A stretch of DNA of 64,000 bases from Labia minor (Eukaryota; Arthropoda; Insecta; Dermaptera; Spongiphoridae): the NCBI GenBank assembly GCA_963082975.1, contig OY720350.1:39239851-39303850 (forward strand). Reading direction: 5' to 3'. The position numbers were made by a program, and so were the translations under genes. This document shows positions 1-11,156 of the stretch, in pieces (within the stretch, counting starts at the first letter, position 1; each line of letters begins with the position of its first letter). The notes beneath the pieces were generated by a model. That model saw nothing but the letters and a program-made list of their open reading frames with translations, did not search any database and was not told where the DNA came from.

Positions 1-140
1 AAATCAAAACGTTGTAGGTAATGACCCTCTTCCAGTTGAGCTACATTTCTCAAAAGTTGATAGAAAACTATGAATTTTGAATAATGTCCATGTACCAAAT
101 TTCATCATTCTAGCTCAAACCGTTTTTGCGTAATCTTGTC

Positions 141-192
<52 letters not shown>

Positions 193-303
193 TTTTTCTC
201 AACCTTAGTGAAAATGATTCAGGAACCTTCAAAACGTATAAAAACATCAAAATCTCAACATCGAAAATTTTCATGATCGCAATACTATCTCTGGCGAGAT
301 AGT
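1..303 (-). mobile_element. Family A Helentron-like element, cut by window edge
   Basis: On the minus strand this reads from the family A 5' end (ACTATCTCGCCAGAGATAGT, itself an 8-bp stem with a 4-base loop) through the GT microsatellite into the body. The 3' half lies outside the window. The (CA)n tract at about 145-188 is the internal microsatellite of the element. The open frame across it is a by-product of the repeat. Confidence 0.85.
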
Positions 304-884
304 AAAAATAAAAACCGGAATTAAATATAAAAATAAATTTCAAAAGAATAATTAAAACATATTATATATATTTATGATTTATATAATATACCGTTCATGA
401 CTATTTATAGAATATGATTATGAAATTGATTTCTATTTTGTAAAACTTTAGTTTTTTTTTGTTTTTTTTTTGTTAAGATTTACTTATAATGAATTTATAA
501 TTAATGTTAAATATTTCTCTTTTAAATATTTATAAAAAATGAAGGTAAGTTTGTATGTATGTTTGTTTTGCAGAGTAACTGTTTATAATGAAATTTAGCA
601 CAAATATGTTTTTATATCATTAGGCCTGCAGAAGAGTCTCTATTTTTTAAAAATTTATATACTTATTTCTAAAAATAAAACTAAAATTATAATATTGGTT
701 TTAAACATAGAATATATAGTAATTTGATAAATAATATAATGAAAATGTTCAAAAAATTAATTATTAATTATTTTTTGAATATGTTTTAATGTATTTCCGG
801 TTTTTCTGTTATATAATATATTAAAAAAATATTATTATAACATAATTGAGATAAAATATTAAATATATGTTCTCTTTTTGGTCA
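304..884. other. AT-rich, no feature seen
   Basis: Very AT-rich sequence with short homopolymer runs. I see no gene or repeat family member that recurs elsewhere in the window. Confidence 0.5.
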
Positions 885-950
885 TTTGGAACTTCGGAAA
901 TTTCTTGGTCGCATCAACCACATTCCTCCAAACGTCTCAATCCTAAGCTT
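885..950 (-). pseudogene. Non-LTR reverse transcriptase 3' tail fragment
   Basis: On the minus strand this matches the end of the reverse-transcriptase tail seen better at 11810-12036: the stretch for TWRNVVAAAKNF, followed by the region around the stop codon. It is short and degenerate. Confidence 0.6.
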
Positions 951-1804
951 CCTTCATCCAATTCCTTCATCATTACAATGATTACCCAGACAAATATTAA
1001 AAATTACAATTTAAAATATTTGTTAAAAATTTAAACTATAATTTTATATCAAATACAATATAATAATATATATAATTTTATTTTAATTTTATCTATAATT
1101 TATCTTTTAAACTTGAAGTTTTATAATAATTTTTAATAAATTAATATAATTTTTAACAAAATATTAAAAAAAAACATCCACAAATATATAGTCAGCAATT
1201 ATTATTAATTAATTCTATAAAATATTGAAAATAGATTTAATTAATGTATTTTTAAGTACATACTTATATTTACTATATGTTTATTATTAAGATGATAAAT
1301 TCAAAAGGGTTTATCTAAAATTAATATTTTTTTTTTCTTAACAGTATTCGATGACGATGCTTATATTTATTTTCGACGAACTGTTCCATTTAAAGCCCGA
1401 AGAAAAGCATATTTCTAAATTCAGTATGAATCTTGGATTGAGTGTTTGACAAATTGAGAATGAATACTGAATGAATGTTCTTCCGGTGGAATTCGAATGC
1501 TAAGCACCTCTTGATAGACACACTTCCCTTTCCTTTAATAAAAATAAAACCTTTTTAAATAAAAAAACATGTATCCTTAACGACAAATAAAAATTTAGTA
1601 ATAATTACTTCATTTTTATATTAATTTAGTTTTTATATTTAAGAGAAGAAATAATAATTTTTATAAGTTGTTAAAGATATTAGTTATTTAAGGAGTTAAA
1701 AATAAAACAAGATGTCGTTTATAATATACTTATATACTTAACTGATATATATCTTATATTTTTAATTTTTTTTTATATCAATTAGAATTAAGTGATGTTT
1801 ATAT
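951..1804. other. AT-rich, no feature seen
   Basis: No open frame of note and no match to the repeat families defined in this window. Confidence 0.45.
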
Positions 1805-1920
1805 CTCAAGTTCTCAGTTAGAGGCGTAAAACCGAGTAAATTGAGATGTAGCAGATCACGTGGCTAGAATGGGGAAAGAAAGATTTGCGTGAAGCTTGTT
1901 TGTGGGGAGATAAATTGACA
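1805..1920 (+). pseudogene. Degenerate reverse-transcriptase tail fragment
   Basis: One frame reads ADHVARMGKER, which corresponds to the AGHVARMGEER motif of the non-LTR tail family (compare 5460-5520). Stops lie on both sides. It is an old fragment. Confidence 0.5.
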
Positions 1921-2139
1921 AATGACCGGTTGTTAGACCGATGACATTATAAAGAGACGGAAAATAAATGAATTGAAAGAAAATAGAATTAAGATGGAGG
2001 TTACTTAGAATAGGAACTAGTAATTATAAAGAACTCAAAGAAAAATAGTTAGATAAGATCCCAAAATACCTTAACGATTTAAATAATTTATCATTTATTG
2101 TTTTAATTAAATATTTTTTTTTAATTTTAAATTATTATC

Positions 2140-2645
2140 TTTTTCAGATTGATAATTAGTCAAAATGACCCATCGTATTCCGTATCAGCCCAGAGTGACT
2201 ATTTCTTGTTTCTAAACCTGAAGAAATGGCACGGCGGAAAGAGTTTTGGAAACACTGCTTCTGACAGCAGGAAACTATCAGCTGACTCCTGTCGAAATTT
2301 GAACCAGCTGGGTCTTTTAGTTTTTCTTTGACATCAATTAATATCAGACTATTTGAGAAGAAAATGAAAAAATTGAAAATCCATCAATTGGGATACGAAT
2401 GCTCTCTCATCCGTCCTATTCTCCGGATTTAGTCCAGAGTGATTATTTTTTGTTTCTAAACCTGAAGAAATGACTCGGCGAAAAGAGATTTGTCTCCAAC
2501 GATAAAATAATCTCACAAACAAATCTTATTTTTTGGAAGGGATAAAAAAATTGGAAAAATGTTGGACGAAGTGTAAAGAGCTCAAAGGAGACTACGTTGA
2601 AAAATAAAAAAAACTTTATTCAAAAACCTGTGTTTCATTCAAAAA
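2140..2645 (+). pseudogene. Mariner transposase 3' remnant, rearranged
   Basis: Frames contain the mariner C-terminal signature: SDYFLFLNLKKW twice (about 2190 and 2440), NLNQLGL and a KRF-like stretch, then a 3' end resembling a mariner terminus (AAAAAGTCACGGATTTATTG). The order is scrambled: a copy of the C-terminal block precedes a more upstream block and the C-terminal block then recurs. The final bases of the terminus and the whole 5' end are missing. It is not functional. The same scrambled middle segment recurs at 28480. Confidence 0.75.
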
Positions 2646-3490
2646 GTCACGGATTTATTGACCTGCTTTTTTATTTAAAAAATACTAAACGATTTTTAAA
2701 ATAAATTTTTATATTAATACAATTAAATTACAAAATAAAATGTAATTTTTTATGTGATTATTTCATATTTAAACAAAATACCTATATAAATAAAGTTTTA
2801 AGAGGGGTTTGTATTCTTTCCTCCTGGTAGAAAACCTTGTCCTCATCATTCGGCCTAAATCCATTATAATTATATAGAATTATTGACTATTTATTTAAAT
2901 ATAAACCTATAAATAATATATACTAAAATGATAAATAATAACCTTATCAAATTAAAATTATAATATTACATTTAATTGAATTTTAGTACGTAAATATCTA
3001 GCATTGAGTTATTTATAAAATAACAGAATCGAATCACTTTTTATTCAATTTCAATAAGTGTATCTATATTCATAATATTATATATGTATTATATTATATC
3101 TTGAATGTCTGACATCTAGGTTCGTTTTAATTCTAAAGGTCCAAGGTGAACTGGCGTGGATACTTAAGAACATGCAAATGCGTTTATATTTTCACTTTCA
3201 TCGTCTTGAAGAATACATACTACTTTTATAACCAATCATTTCACTCCCCACTTAGATATCCAGAATCATTCCACATTCCTTAAAAACCGAATTAATTTAT
3301 ATAATATTGAATGTAAAATTTTATTATTTATTTTAATCAATGAATTCGAGAACTTTCGAGTTCTGTATAGCCACAACGATAGATTCAGAAAAAGAAAGAA
3401 TGAAAATCATTTTGATAATTTATTTATAATATAAAATTAGTAAACTTAGAAAAATTTTTTTTTTTTAATTTTAAAGAAATTTTCGTTTTT
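2646..3490. other. AT-rich, no feature seen
   Basis: Mostly A+T with no match to the local repeat families. A slightly higher-GC stretch at about 3120-3280 is open in no frame for long. Confidence 0.45.
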
Positions 3491-4181
3491 GTATTGCGAT
3501 CACGAAAATTTTCGATGTCAAGATTTTGATGTTTTTATACGTTTTGAAGGTCCCTGAGTCATTTTCACTAATTGTAAGGTTGTGTGTGTGTATGTGTGTC
3601 TCTGTGGGTGTGGGTGTGTAGACAAGATTACCCAAAAACGGTTTGAGCTAGAATCATGAAATTTGGTACATGGGCATTATTCAAAATTCGTAGTTTTCTA
3701 TCAACTTTTGAAAAATGTAGCTCTTTCGGAAGAGGGTCATTATCTACAAAGTTTTCATTTTTTTTCTTCTAAACTGACCGTAAAAATATAGATTTATGTT
3801 TTTTACATGATTAAAAATTGTATAAAACTGCTATATATAGAATTTCAGCTTGATTGAATTGCTGAAAGTACCGGAATTAATTTTTTAACACTCCAAATCA
3901 CGCGCCAGCACGTGCCGTGGTGCCATCAACAAAGAGCCAAACATGCACTAGTTTAATAAATATTATTTATTAATTTTAATTTTAATCCATAATTTAATTA
4001 ATTAATTTTAATTCATAATTTAATTAATTAATTTTAATTTATAATTTAATTAATTAATTTTAATTTATAATTTAATTAATTAATTTTAATTTATAATTTA
4101 ATTAAATAAAATTAATTTAAATATAATATATGTTAGTTAATTCAATTATAATTGCGAGATAGTCGAGTGGAGACCCTCCAG
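3491..4181 (+). mobile_element. Family A Helentron-like element
   Basis: It starts at GTATTGCGATC, so the first 20 bases of the family 5' end are missing, and it runs to the complete 3' end GCGAGATAGT plus the GAGTG hairpin at about 4153-4181. The internal GT tract is at 3580-3620. A 26-bp unit rich in AATTTAATTAA is tandemly repeated about five times at 3980-4105, an expansion not seen in the other copies. Confidence 0.88.
3980..4105. repeat. 26-bp AT-rich tandem repeat inside family A copy
   Basis: About five near-identical 26-bp units (TTTAATTTATAATTTAATTA core) sit where other A copies have one or two units. Confidence 0.8.
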
Positions 4182-5034
4182 ATTTTTTTTTTAGATTTAA
4201 CATAAAATCTAATTATTTAATACTATACATAAGTCAGAATATAAAAAAAATTAATGTTTTTAAATAAAGACAAGTGAAAGTATTAAAAACAATTCTTTAA
4301 AATAACATTATATAAAACTATTAATTAAATTAATTCTACATTAAAGTAATTAATGTAAAAAAATGTTAAAAAAAAACAATAATAGAAATTAGATTTTGTC
4401 TTTATTTGCAAGTATAAAAGTATTTAAATAATCAAATAAAATGAATAATATATGAAGAATATGGAAATATTTGAATTAAGTGAAAAGAAAAGAGCCCACC
4501 GAGTCTTTCATTCACCTTTCCATCATAGAAAAAAAAGATTGTATAATAAAACAATTGGATTGGAATCTATCCAAATGATATTAATGGAATATTGTAATGA
4601 GACAAATGATAAAGAAGAAATTATGCAATCGAGCTATTCACGCCATACAAATCGAAAAATGTATTATTTATTAATTTTGCGATCAAATATGAATTAAAGA
4701 TATATATTACAGAGTAAAAATTAGAAAATATTTATAATAATACATAATAGGAAAATTTATTTATTATTTCGATTTGTGAATTAATTAAAATTTATTTTTT
4801 TATATATTATTATGTATTTTATTGGATTTAAGTAAATTTTAACCGGTTAACACATTTATTTAATAATCTATAACAAAATGATAATATTAGAAAAATGTGT
4901 GAACTTGATGAGATTTGAACGGTCAATCTTACGTTTAGTATTTCATTATGTTATAACTATATTATACAATTAATTAAAAATTTATTTTCGTTTCTATTTT
5001 ATTAATTTTATTATAAAATAGAAATATATTTATA
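4182..5034. other. AT-rich, one unrecognised short open frame
   Basis: It contains an 81-codon open frame (4452-4697, plus) with no recognisable motif and strongly AT-biased codons. I judge it fortuitous. Confidence 0.4.
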
Positions 5035-5735
5035 TTTTTATTAATAAACATATTTAACACACAAAGGCTTAACATACAAAAAAGTAAAATTTGAAAATGT
5101 AGAAAAATTTAAATACTTAGGTTCTGTAATAACGAAGGATAATAATATTCGAGAAGAATTTAAAGCGAGGTTGCAATCGGGTAGCGCCTGTTCTCGTGCC
5201 GTAAAGGGGCTTATCGCGTCAAAATTATTATCAAAGGATATAAAAATTAAAATATATTATTTTAAACAATTATTTTACCGGTTGTATTATATGGGTGTGA
5301 GGCATGGTCTATGACCTTAGGTGACGAGAGTAGAATTAGAGTATTTGAGAATAGGATTATGGGCCAAAGAAAGATGAGGTCATGGTGAATGGCGGAGACT
5401 GCATAACGAGGAATTGCATGACCTCTATGCATCTCCAGATATAGTTAGAATTATAAAATCAAGAAGGCTGCGATGGGCAGGGCATGTGGTTAGAATTGGA
5501 GAGGAAAGAATAGTGAAAAATATATAGGCGAGGAGACCGAGTGGGAAAAGTCTGCTTGTAAGACCAAGGACGCGGAGGGTGGATAATGTGGGAAGGGACG
5601 TGAGAGAGATGGGGGAGGGTGGGGATTAGAGGGTTGTGTGTGGCTCAGTATAGGGATACTTGAAGAAGTGTGGTTGCTGCCGCCAAGAACTTTCGAATTC
5701 CATAGAACCACAGAGTTTGATAGATAGAATTATTA
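5035..5735 (+). pseudogene. Non-LTR reverse transcriptase, C-terminal part
   Basis: Conceptual translation gives the post-catalytic part of a LINE reverse transcriptase: EKFKYLGSVITKDNNI, then RLQSG, EWRRLHNEELHDLYASP, RRLRWAGHVVRIGEERIV, and a GRPRTRW-type tail, ending near a GATAGATAG tract. Several frameshifts and stops break the frame (for example after KNI at about 5525). The endonuclease and catalytic RT segments are absent, consistent with 5' truncation during target-primed reverse transcription. The longer minus-strand frames here are shadows. Ten fragments of the same tail occur in the window. Confidence 0.85.
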
Positions 5736-5774
5736 AGGAGGTATTTTTAATGAAATATTAAATTATCCATTTTT

Positions 5775-6344
5775 ACTATCTCGTATTGCGATCACGAAAA
5801 TTTTCGATGTTGAGATTTTGATGTTTTTATACGTTTTGAAGGTTCCTGAATCATTTTCACTAAGGTTGAGAAAAATGTCTGTGTATGTATGTAACCAAGA
5901 TTACGCAAAAACGGTTTGAGCTAGAATGATGAAATTTGGTACATGAGCATTATTCAAAATTCGAAGTTTTTTTATCAACTTTTGAGAAATGTAGCTCAAC
6001 CGGAAGAGGGTCATTACTTACAACGTTTTGATTTTTTTCCTCTAAAGTGACCGTAAAAATAAAGATATATGTTTGATAATTTTTCACATGATTAATAATT
6101 GTATAAAACTGCTATATATAGAATTTCAGCTTGATTGATTCGCTGAAATTACCAGAATTAATTTTTTAACACTGCAAATCTTACGCTCCAACACGTGACG
6201 TGGTGCCATCAAAAAAAGCCAAACATGCGCTGGTTTAATATTTATTATTTATAATTTATAATAAATTAAATTTAATTTAAATATAATATATTATGTTATT
6301 TAATCCTATTCAAATTGCGAGATAATCGAGTGGAGACACTCCAG
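5775..6344 (+). mobile_element. Family A Helentron-like element
   Basis: It has both termini: ACTATCTCG follows a T run, and the 3' end finishes at CACTCCAG followed by CTAATTT. About 11 bases of the 5' hairpin are deleted and the GT tract is almost lost (TGTATGTATG remains). Confidence 0.9.
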
Positions 6345-6791
6345 CTAATTTTAAATTAATTTCAATTTTTAACTATTTTTTAATGAGTTCAATTTATTTA
6401 GTATAATTTTAAATGAAACTTTTGGTTATTTCTTTAATTATAATTCTTCTTTAATTATCGATAATATTGGATTGCATCGATAATATAATTTATTTATTTA
6501 TTATATTAAAAACAATAAAATATTTGAACAAATTTTTAATAATTATTTTTTTTTTTTAAAAATTATAAAATTATAATTTAATTATACAATTATACTATAA
6601 TTGTTATAAGCAATTCTAATAAAGAAAAATATAATAATGCTCATTACCTTCGTAAATATTTATTTATTTTAGATATGCTTGTGCATTAATTCTAATTAAT
6701 AATTCTAAACGAATTAGGGACACATCAAGGATATAAAAGAATCATTGATCGTTTAACTATCACACGATCTGACTGAACGGGAAATTGAATA
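6345..6791. other. AT-rich, no feature seen
   Basis: No recognisable element between the family A copy and the hAT transposon. Confidence 0.5.
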
Positions 6792-6813
6792 ACGTAAAGC
6801 AGTGGTTCTTAAA

Positions 6814-6866
6814 CTGTGGTCCGCGGACCCCTGGGGGTCCGCGAAGCCTTTACTGGGGGTCCGCGG
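6814..6866. repeat. hAT subterminal GGTCCGCG palindrome cluster
   Basis: Just inside the left terminus a palindrome, CGCGGACCCC then GGGGTCCGCG almost back to back, is followed by a further GGGGGTCCGCGG. Two GGGGGTCCGT copies lie near the right end (about 10060 and 10091). Repeated subterminal motifs are typical hAT transposase binding sites. Binding is inferred. Confidence 0.7.
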
Positions 6867-7265
6867 TCCTCGGAAAAAAATCATCGTAAAAATATATACA
6901 TATATAAATATTTAAAGTTCATTGTTTAACTATATCCTCCTAGAGAATTACGGCTATAATTTAATACTATTAATAATACTATTTTATTTTATTAAATTGA
7001 TAATTATGTCAATTAATTTTTTGTGAATAAATAAACATATATAAAAAACTATATATAAAATTTGAATTTTCATCCATTCATTCATTTAAAATCATTTTTC
7101 GATTGTTCCTTTAAAATAACCCCTCTTAGGGGCTCGGAAGGGGAGGCATATAAGGGAATTTTCTTTCACTTTGTTATTGGGGAAAACCAGGGGAGGGGAC
7201 AGTCTTACCCGGAAAAACCCAAATTGTCAGCGTCCACTCTGGGGTTTTAAACAGTTTTAAAGCAA

Positions 7266-7375
7266 ATGTTAATTATAAGTTCATTTCTCAACGAGTTGTA
7301 TCTTTAAATTATTTTTATTAATGTTAATTATAAGTTCATTTCTCAACGAGTTGTATCTTTAAATTATTTTTATTA
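7266..7375. repeat. 55-bp tandem duplication in hAT 5' region
   Basis: Two identical 55-bp units, 7266-7320 and 7321-7375, lie directly in tandem between the left terminus and the transposase. Confidence 0.95.
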
Positions 7376-7469
7376 ATTTAATTAATTATAATTAAATTAT
7401 AGCTAATAATAGTTTATTATAGCTAATAATTTTTTTTAATTTTTAGTGTAATTTGCATGATCATTATTT

Positions 7470-7476
7470 TATAAAA
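7470..7476 (+). promoter_or_regulatory. Candidate TATA box of hAT transposase
   Basis: TATAAAA lies about 45 bases upstream of a strong splice-donor sequence (GTAAGT at 7522) and about 400 bases upstream of the transposase ATG. In an AT-rich sequence this is weak evidence on its own. Confidence 0.35.
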
Positions 7477-7560
7477 ACACTAAACACATTTTGCAATTTC
7501 CCAGAAAGGCTGTTTTTGAGAGTAAGTATAAGTTAGTTTTATGAATAAAAAATATTTATT

Positions 7561-7650
7561 TTAATAATATTTTAGAATCAAATTACGAAATTAATAATAT
7601 TTTAGAATCAAATTACGAAATTAATAATATTTTAGAATCAAATTACGAAA
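7561..7650. repeat. 30-bp tandem triplication in hAT 5' region
   Basis: Three identical 30-bp units, core TTAGAATCAAATTACGAAA. Confidence 0.95.
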
Positions 7651-7669
7651 TATATTTATTATATAAATT

Positions 7670-7795
7670 AATATTCATTTAAAATGATATTAAATCATTT
7701 ATTTAAAATGATTTAAAACATTTATTAAAATGATTTAAAACATTCATTTAAAATGATATTAAAACATTCATTTAAAATCATATTAAAACATAGCT
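7670..7795. repeat. Degenerate 22-25 bp tandem array in hAT
   Basis: About five imperfect units around CATTTAAAATGAT(A)TTAAAA. Confidence 0.75.
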
Positions 7796-7880
7796 AGTAA
7801 ATAATAATTCGTTATATTTATATTATATTTATATTATATTTATATTATTGTAGTTCAATGTTAATAAATTACTCCATAAA

Positions 7881-9740
7881 ATGGATCGTTGGCTACAAAC
7901 TGGTTCAACACAGAAACGGAAAGAATCAGATGATGAGGCATCAACAGCAAACTCTACCAAGAAACGCAAAACTAGAAAATATTCGGATGATTATTTATCA
8001 TTTGGATTTACTTATATTTGCAACAATGATGTGGAAAGACCAGTCTGCGTTCTATGTCAGGAAAGTTTATCCAATGAAAGTATGAAACCTGCTAATCTCA
8101 GACGTCATTTACAAACAAAGCACAGCGAGCATGTTAGTAAGTCTATCGAATTTTTTAAAATGAAAAAAGAAGAACTTAATTCAAGTCAGAAATTGATGGT
8201 AAAGACGGGATCTGGTGGTATGAGTAAGAAAGCAGTAATGGCATCATATGAAGTAGCTCTACTTATTGCTAAAGCAGGAAAGCCGCATAATATAGCAGAG
8301 CAATTAATTCTTCCTGCTACAAAAGTAATTACAAATATAATGTTAGGAACTAAAGCAGCAAACGATATAAATTTGATTTCATTATCAAATGATACGGTTA
8401 AGAATAGGATTGAAGACATGTCATGTAATATAAAAGAAGAATTAATATCGAGAGTGCGCAAAAGTCACTATTACTCATTACAATTGGATGAAAGTACTGA
8501 TGTCACTAATAATGCCAATTTGTTAGCTTTCATTAGATATGAGTTTGAAAATCAAATACAAGAAGATGTATTGTTTTGTGATTCACTACCTTCACGAACG
8601 ACAGCTAATGACATATTTAACAGTTTGAATAATTTTATAACCGAAAATGAAATAGAGTGGCCAAAATGTGTTGGAATTTGCACTGATGGTGCTCGTGCAA
8701 TGTCAGGTACAAGAACTGGATTGATTGCTCTTATTAAAAATGTTGCGCCTCAGGTTGTTTGGAATCATTGCTGCATTCACAGAGAATCATTAGCAGCCAA
8801 AAATATGTCACCAGATTTGAAAAGAACATTAGACGAAGTAGTTAAAATTGTCAATTTCATTAAGGCTCGTCCACTTAATTCCAGAGTTTTTAAAATTTTG
8901 TGTGAGGAAATGGGTAGTCAACATACACATTTATTATTACATACAGATGTACGTTGGTTGTCCCGCGGGAAAGTACTCATTCGCCTTTTTGAGCTTCGAG
9001 ATGAAATACGATTGTTTTTAATAGATGCGCATTTTGAACTGACCGAATGTTTCAATGATTTTATCTGGTTAGCTAAGGTGGCTTACTTGACTGATATTTT
9101 TACAAAATTGAACGAACTTAATTTGAGCCTGCAAGGTACTGTTGTAAATATATTTAAAGTTGAAGATAAAATAGAAGCAATGATTAAAAAAATCGACTTG
9201 TGGTCGAAACGCATCCAGAACGGTGTATATGAGTCTTTTCCAACTCTCAATGATTTCATAGAAAGCTCCAGTGAAAAATTGCTTAATCAAACGCGTCAAT
9301 TATTTGTTGAACATTTAATTACTTTGAAAAGCAACTTCAGGAAGTATTTTTCTACTCCTGATCCTTGCAATAACTGGATCAGAGATCCATTTAATATGGA
9401 AATTACAAATGCTAAACATTTATCTGCACCTGAACAAGATATTCTCGTGGAATTATCATGTGATACAACTTATAAACTAAAATTTAACAAAACTGAATTG
9501 AGCAACTTTTGGTTACTTCTCAGGTCAGATTATCCTGCGCTTGCAAATAAAGCACTTCAACACTTGATTCCATTCTGCACAACATATTTATGCGAACAAG
9601 CTTTTTCGGTACTATTTTATATTAAGTCTAAATATAGAAACAAATTAAATGTAGAGCCGGATCTTAGATTAAAAGTTTCCAATATTAAGCCAGATATTGA
9701 GATTCTTGTTTCAAGAAAACAACTGCATACATCTCATTAA
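7881..9740 (+). CDS. hAT transposase, BED zinc finger (ZBED5-like)
   Basis: This 619-residue transposase would excise and reinsert the element in the nucleus by a DDE-type mechanism. A basic stretch KKRKTRK (27-33) suggests nuclear import. A BED-type zinc finger is formed by C56, C59, H76 and H81, ending in HLQTKH. The hAT catalytic core follows: first acidic residue D203 in LQLDESTD, second D269 in ICTDGARAMSG, the conserved CCIHRESLAAK block (297-307), DVRWLSRGKVL with W359, and the third acidic residue E572 in TYLCEQAFSVLFYIKSKYRN, the C-terminal hAT dimerisation signature. Length and order match ZBED5/FAM200-like hAT proteins. The start is the first ATG in frame after the possible splice acceptor, and the protein begins MDRWL, common in this group. 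There are no stops or frameshifts. A domesticated host gene is unlikely because the terminal repeats and target duplication are intact. Confidence 0.95.
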   Translation: MDRWLQTGSTQKRKESDDEASTANSTKKRKTRKYSDDYLSFGFTYICNNDVERPVCVLCQESLSNESMKPANLRRHLQTKHSEHVSKSIEFFKMKKEELNSSQKLMVKTGSGGMSKKAVMASYEVALLIAKAGKPHNIAEQLILPATKVITNIMLGTKAANDINLISLSNDTVKNRIEDMSCNIKEELISRVRKSHYYSLQLDESTDVTNNANLLAFIRYEFENQIQEDVLFCDSLPSRTTANDIFNSLNNFITENEIEWPKCVGICTDGARAMSGTRTGLIALIKNVAPQVVWNHCCIHRESLAAKNMSPDLKRTLDEVVKIVNFIKARPLNSRVFKILCEEMGSQHTHLLLHTDVRWLSRGKVLIRLFELRDEIRLFLIDAHFELTECFNDFIWLAKVAYLTDIFTKLNELNLSLQGTVVNIFKVEDKIEAMIKKIDLWSKRIQNGVYESFPTLNDFIESSSEKLLNQTRQLFVEHLITLKSNFRKYFSTPDPCNNWIRDPFNMEITNAKHLSAPEQDILVELSCDTTYKLKFNKTELSNFWLLLRSDYPALANKALQHLIPFCTTYLCEQAFSVLFYIKSKYRNKLNVEPDLRLKVSNIKPDIEILVSRKQLHTSH

Positions 9741-9919
9741 ATATGTAAGTTATATTTAATGAGATAGATGCAGTTATTTTTTAAAATATTTCTTATTTAA
9801 TATTTTCTGAAAAAAATTATAAAATATTTATATGAATTTAATGTAAGTACCCATTATAATTTGTGAGATTTGTTGCTATGACAATGTTTGTATTTTCTTT
9901 CTTCAATATTATAATTTCT

Positions 9920-9925
9920 AATAAA
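9920..9925 (+). terminator. Candidate polyadenylation signal of hAT transposase
   Basis: AATAAA lies 180 bases after the stop codon and inside the element, followed by a GT-containing stretch. Confidence 0.45.
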
Positions 9926-10134
9926 ATGTGTTCTACAATATGCAAAAAAATCGTTATTCACCAATCACTGTTAGAAATATTCATCATATATCCTTGTCCT
10001 TATGAGATCGTAAGCCAGAAATTAATTAATAAAATGACGTAAAGTACCTAAAGTTGTGATGGGGGTCCGTCAAAAAAAATTTTTTCAAGTGGGGGTCCGT
10101 GGAGTACATAAGTTTAAGAACCTATGACGTAAAG

Positions 10135-10919
10135 CAAGAACCCTTCAAAATAAACAGACATCTTAAAAATTCAAATTTCAACCTCTGAACCTAACAAGGA
10201 AGATGATTAATGTTTTAATATCCGCCAAATCATGTTATTCTTTTTTTTTTTATCTTATTATATAATTATTTTTGCTGAGAGAATTAACATATAAAATTTT
10301 ATCTTTATTTTATTGATTTTTTTATTTAAGAGTGACATTCTACCTCCACAGTGGAAAGGTCAAAGTATCAATGACATTTCACAAAAGGAAGAAGATTAAA
10401 AATTAAAAAGATATTATATATATATAATAATCAAGTGACTTAATACAGTTCAGAAAAGTAAGTATTATTATTTTCTTTTTAAGAACATGATGAAGCGAAA
10501 AATATACAATTAATTTCTTTTGAAAGAAAGTAAAGAGTTTAATATTTTTTTATATATATTATATATATATATATATATTGCAATAGTTTGTTGGTTAAGG
10601 GTCATTGCCCCCAAAAAATCTCAATCACCTACGTGATAGAGTTTTAGGATGCCTGTGGTCATGCATTTAGACGAACAGAGGAGTGAAAGCTATCGATTTC
10701 ATTTTAGAAATATGTGTGGTTAGTTTGAAAAATGAATAAAAACAATTCAAATACACACCTTTAAACTACGTATATTATTATTATTAAATATTGGGTTACT
10801 AGAGGTATACCACAGCTTCTTCGCCGGGGTACAGTCAAGTAAAACAGTTTCCCATTGGTTCTATTGTTTCAGGTTTACGTGGATAAAAACAAACAATATT
10901 TGACTTTTAGATACAAAAA
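10135..10919. other. AT-rich, mostly unassigned
   Basis: It contains an AT-dinucleotide tract at about 10545-10580. At 10813-10840 a short motif (CTTCTTCGCCGGGG and neighbours) also occurs at 20590-20617, a probable relic of a repeat I cannot identify. Confidence 0.4.
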
Positions 10920-11155
10920 AAGCGGGAGTGTCCTCCCTAGACTTTCCCGCATATAAATAGGTAATTAGGTTATTATTATTATGTTTTAACAACAATAAAA
11001 ATAAACAAACTAATTAATTTAAATTATAAAGTAAAATGGTTTAACACTATTATATATATTTATAATTTACACCTAACGCTACTTGTATAGGTAAAATGTC
11101 ACTTCCGGTAGTCAGATCATGATGAAATTTGGTATCTGAATTTTTTTCATATTTA
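10920..11155 (-). mobile_element. Family C Helentron-like element, 3' part
   Basis: The minus strand ends with GCGGGAAAGT followed by the GGGAG hairpin, as in the copy at 42543-43670. The interior matches that copy across the stretch around ACTACCGGAAGTGACATTTTACC. The 5' part is replaced by repeat F at 11157. Confidence 0.8.
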
Positions 11156-11156
11156 A

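Larger units (their letters stand above)
7522..7853 (+). other. Candidate 5'UTR intron of hAT transposase
   Basis: It begins GTAAGTAT after AGA and ends TATTATTGTAG, 27 bases before the ATG. It would remove the tandem arrays at 7561-7650 and 7670-7790 from the leader. Inferred from splice consensus only. Confidence 0.4.
6792..10134 (+). mobile_element. Complete autonomous-looking hAT transposon (Buster-like) with TSD
   Basis: The element spans 6800-10126 (3327 bp). Its termini are inverted: the left begins CAGTGGTTCTTAAACT and the right, reverse-complemented, begins CATAGGTTCTTAAACT. It is flanked by a perfect 8-bp duplication, ACGTAAAG, at 6792-6799 and 10127-10134. The duplication has TA at positions 4-5, which fits the nnnTAnnn preference described for Buster-type hATs. 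GGGGGTCCG motifs recur just inside both ends. The interior holds one intact transposase, tandem arrays upstream of it, and a possible 5' intron. All the parts of a self-sufficient element are present. Activity is inference. Confidence 0.95.

Noticed and set aside
140-343. Open frame across the CA tract
   Set aside because: Product of the microsatellite inside family A, with poly-CV residues. The same holds for frames at 24601, 42557-42960, 48459 and 54778.
4452-4697. 81-codon open frame
   Set aside because: No recognisable motif, AT-driven codon use, and no splice or promoter context beyond chance.
8186-9299. Minus-strand frames within the hAT transposase
   Set aside because: Shadows of the 619-codon plus-strand gene.
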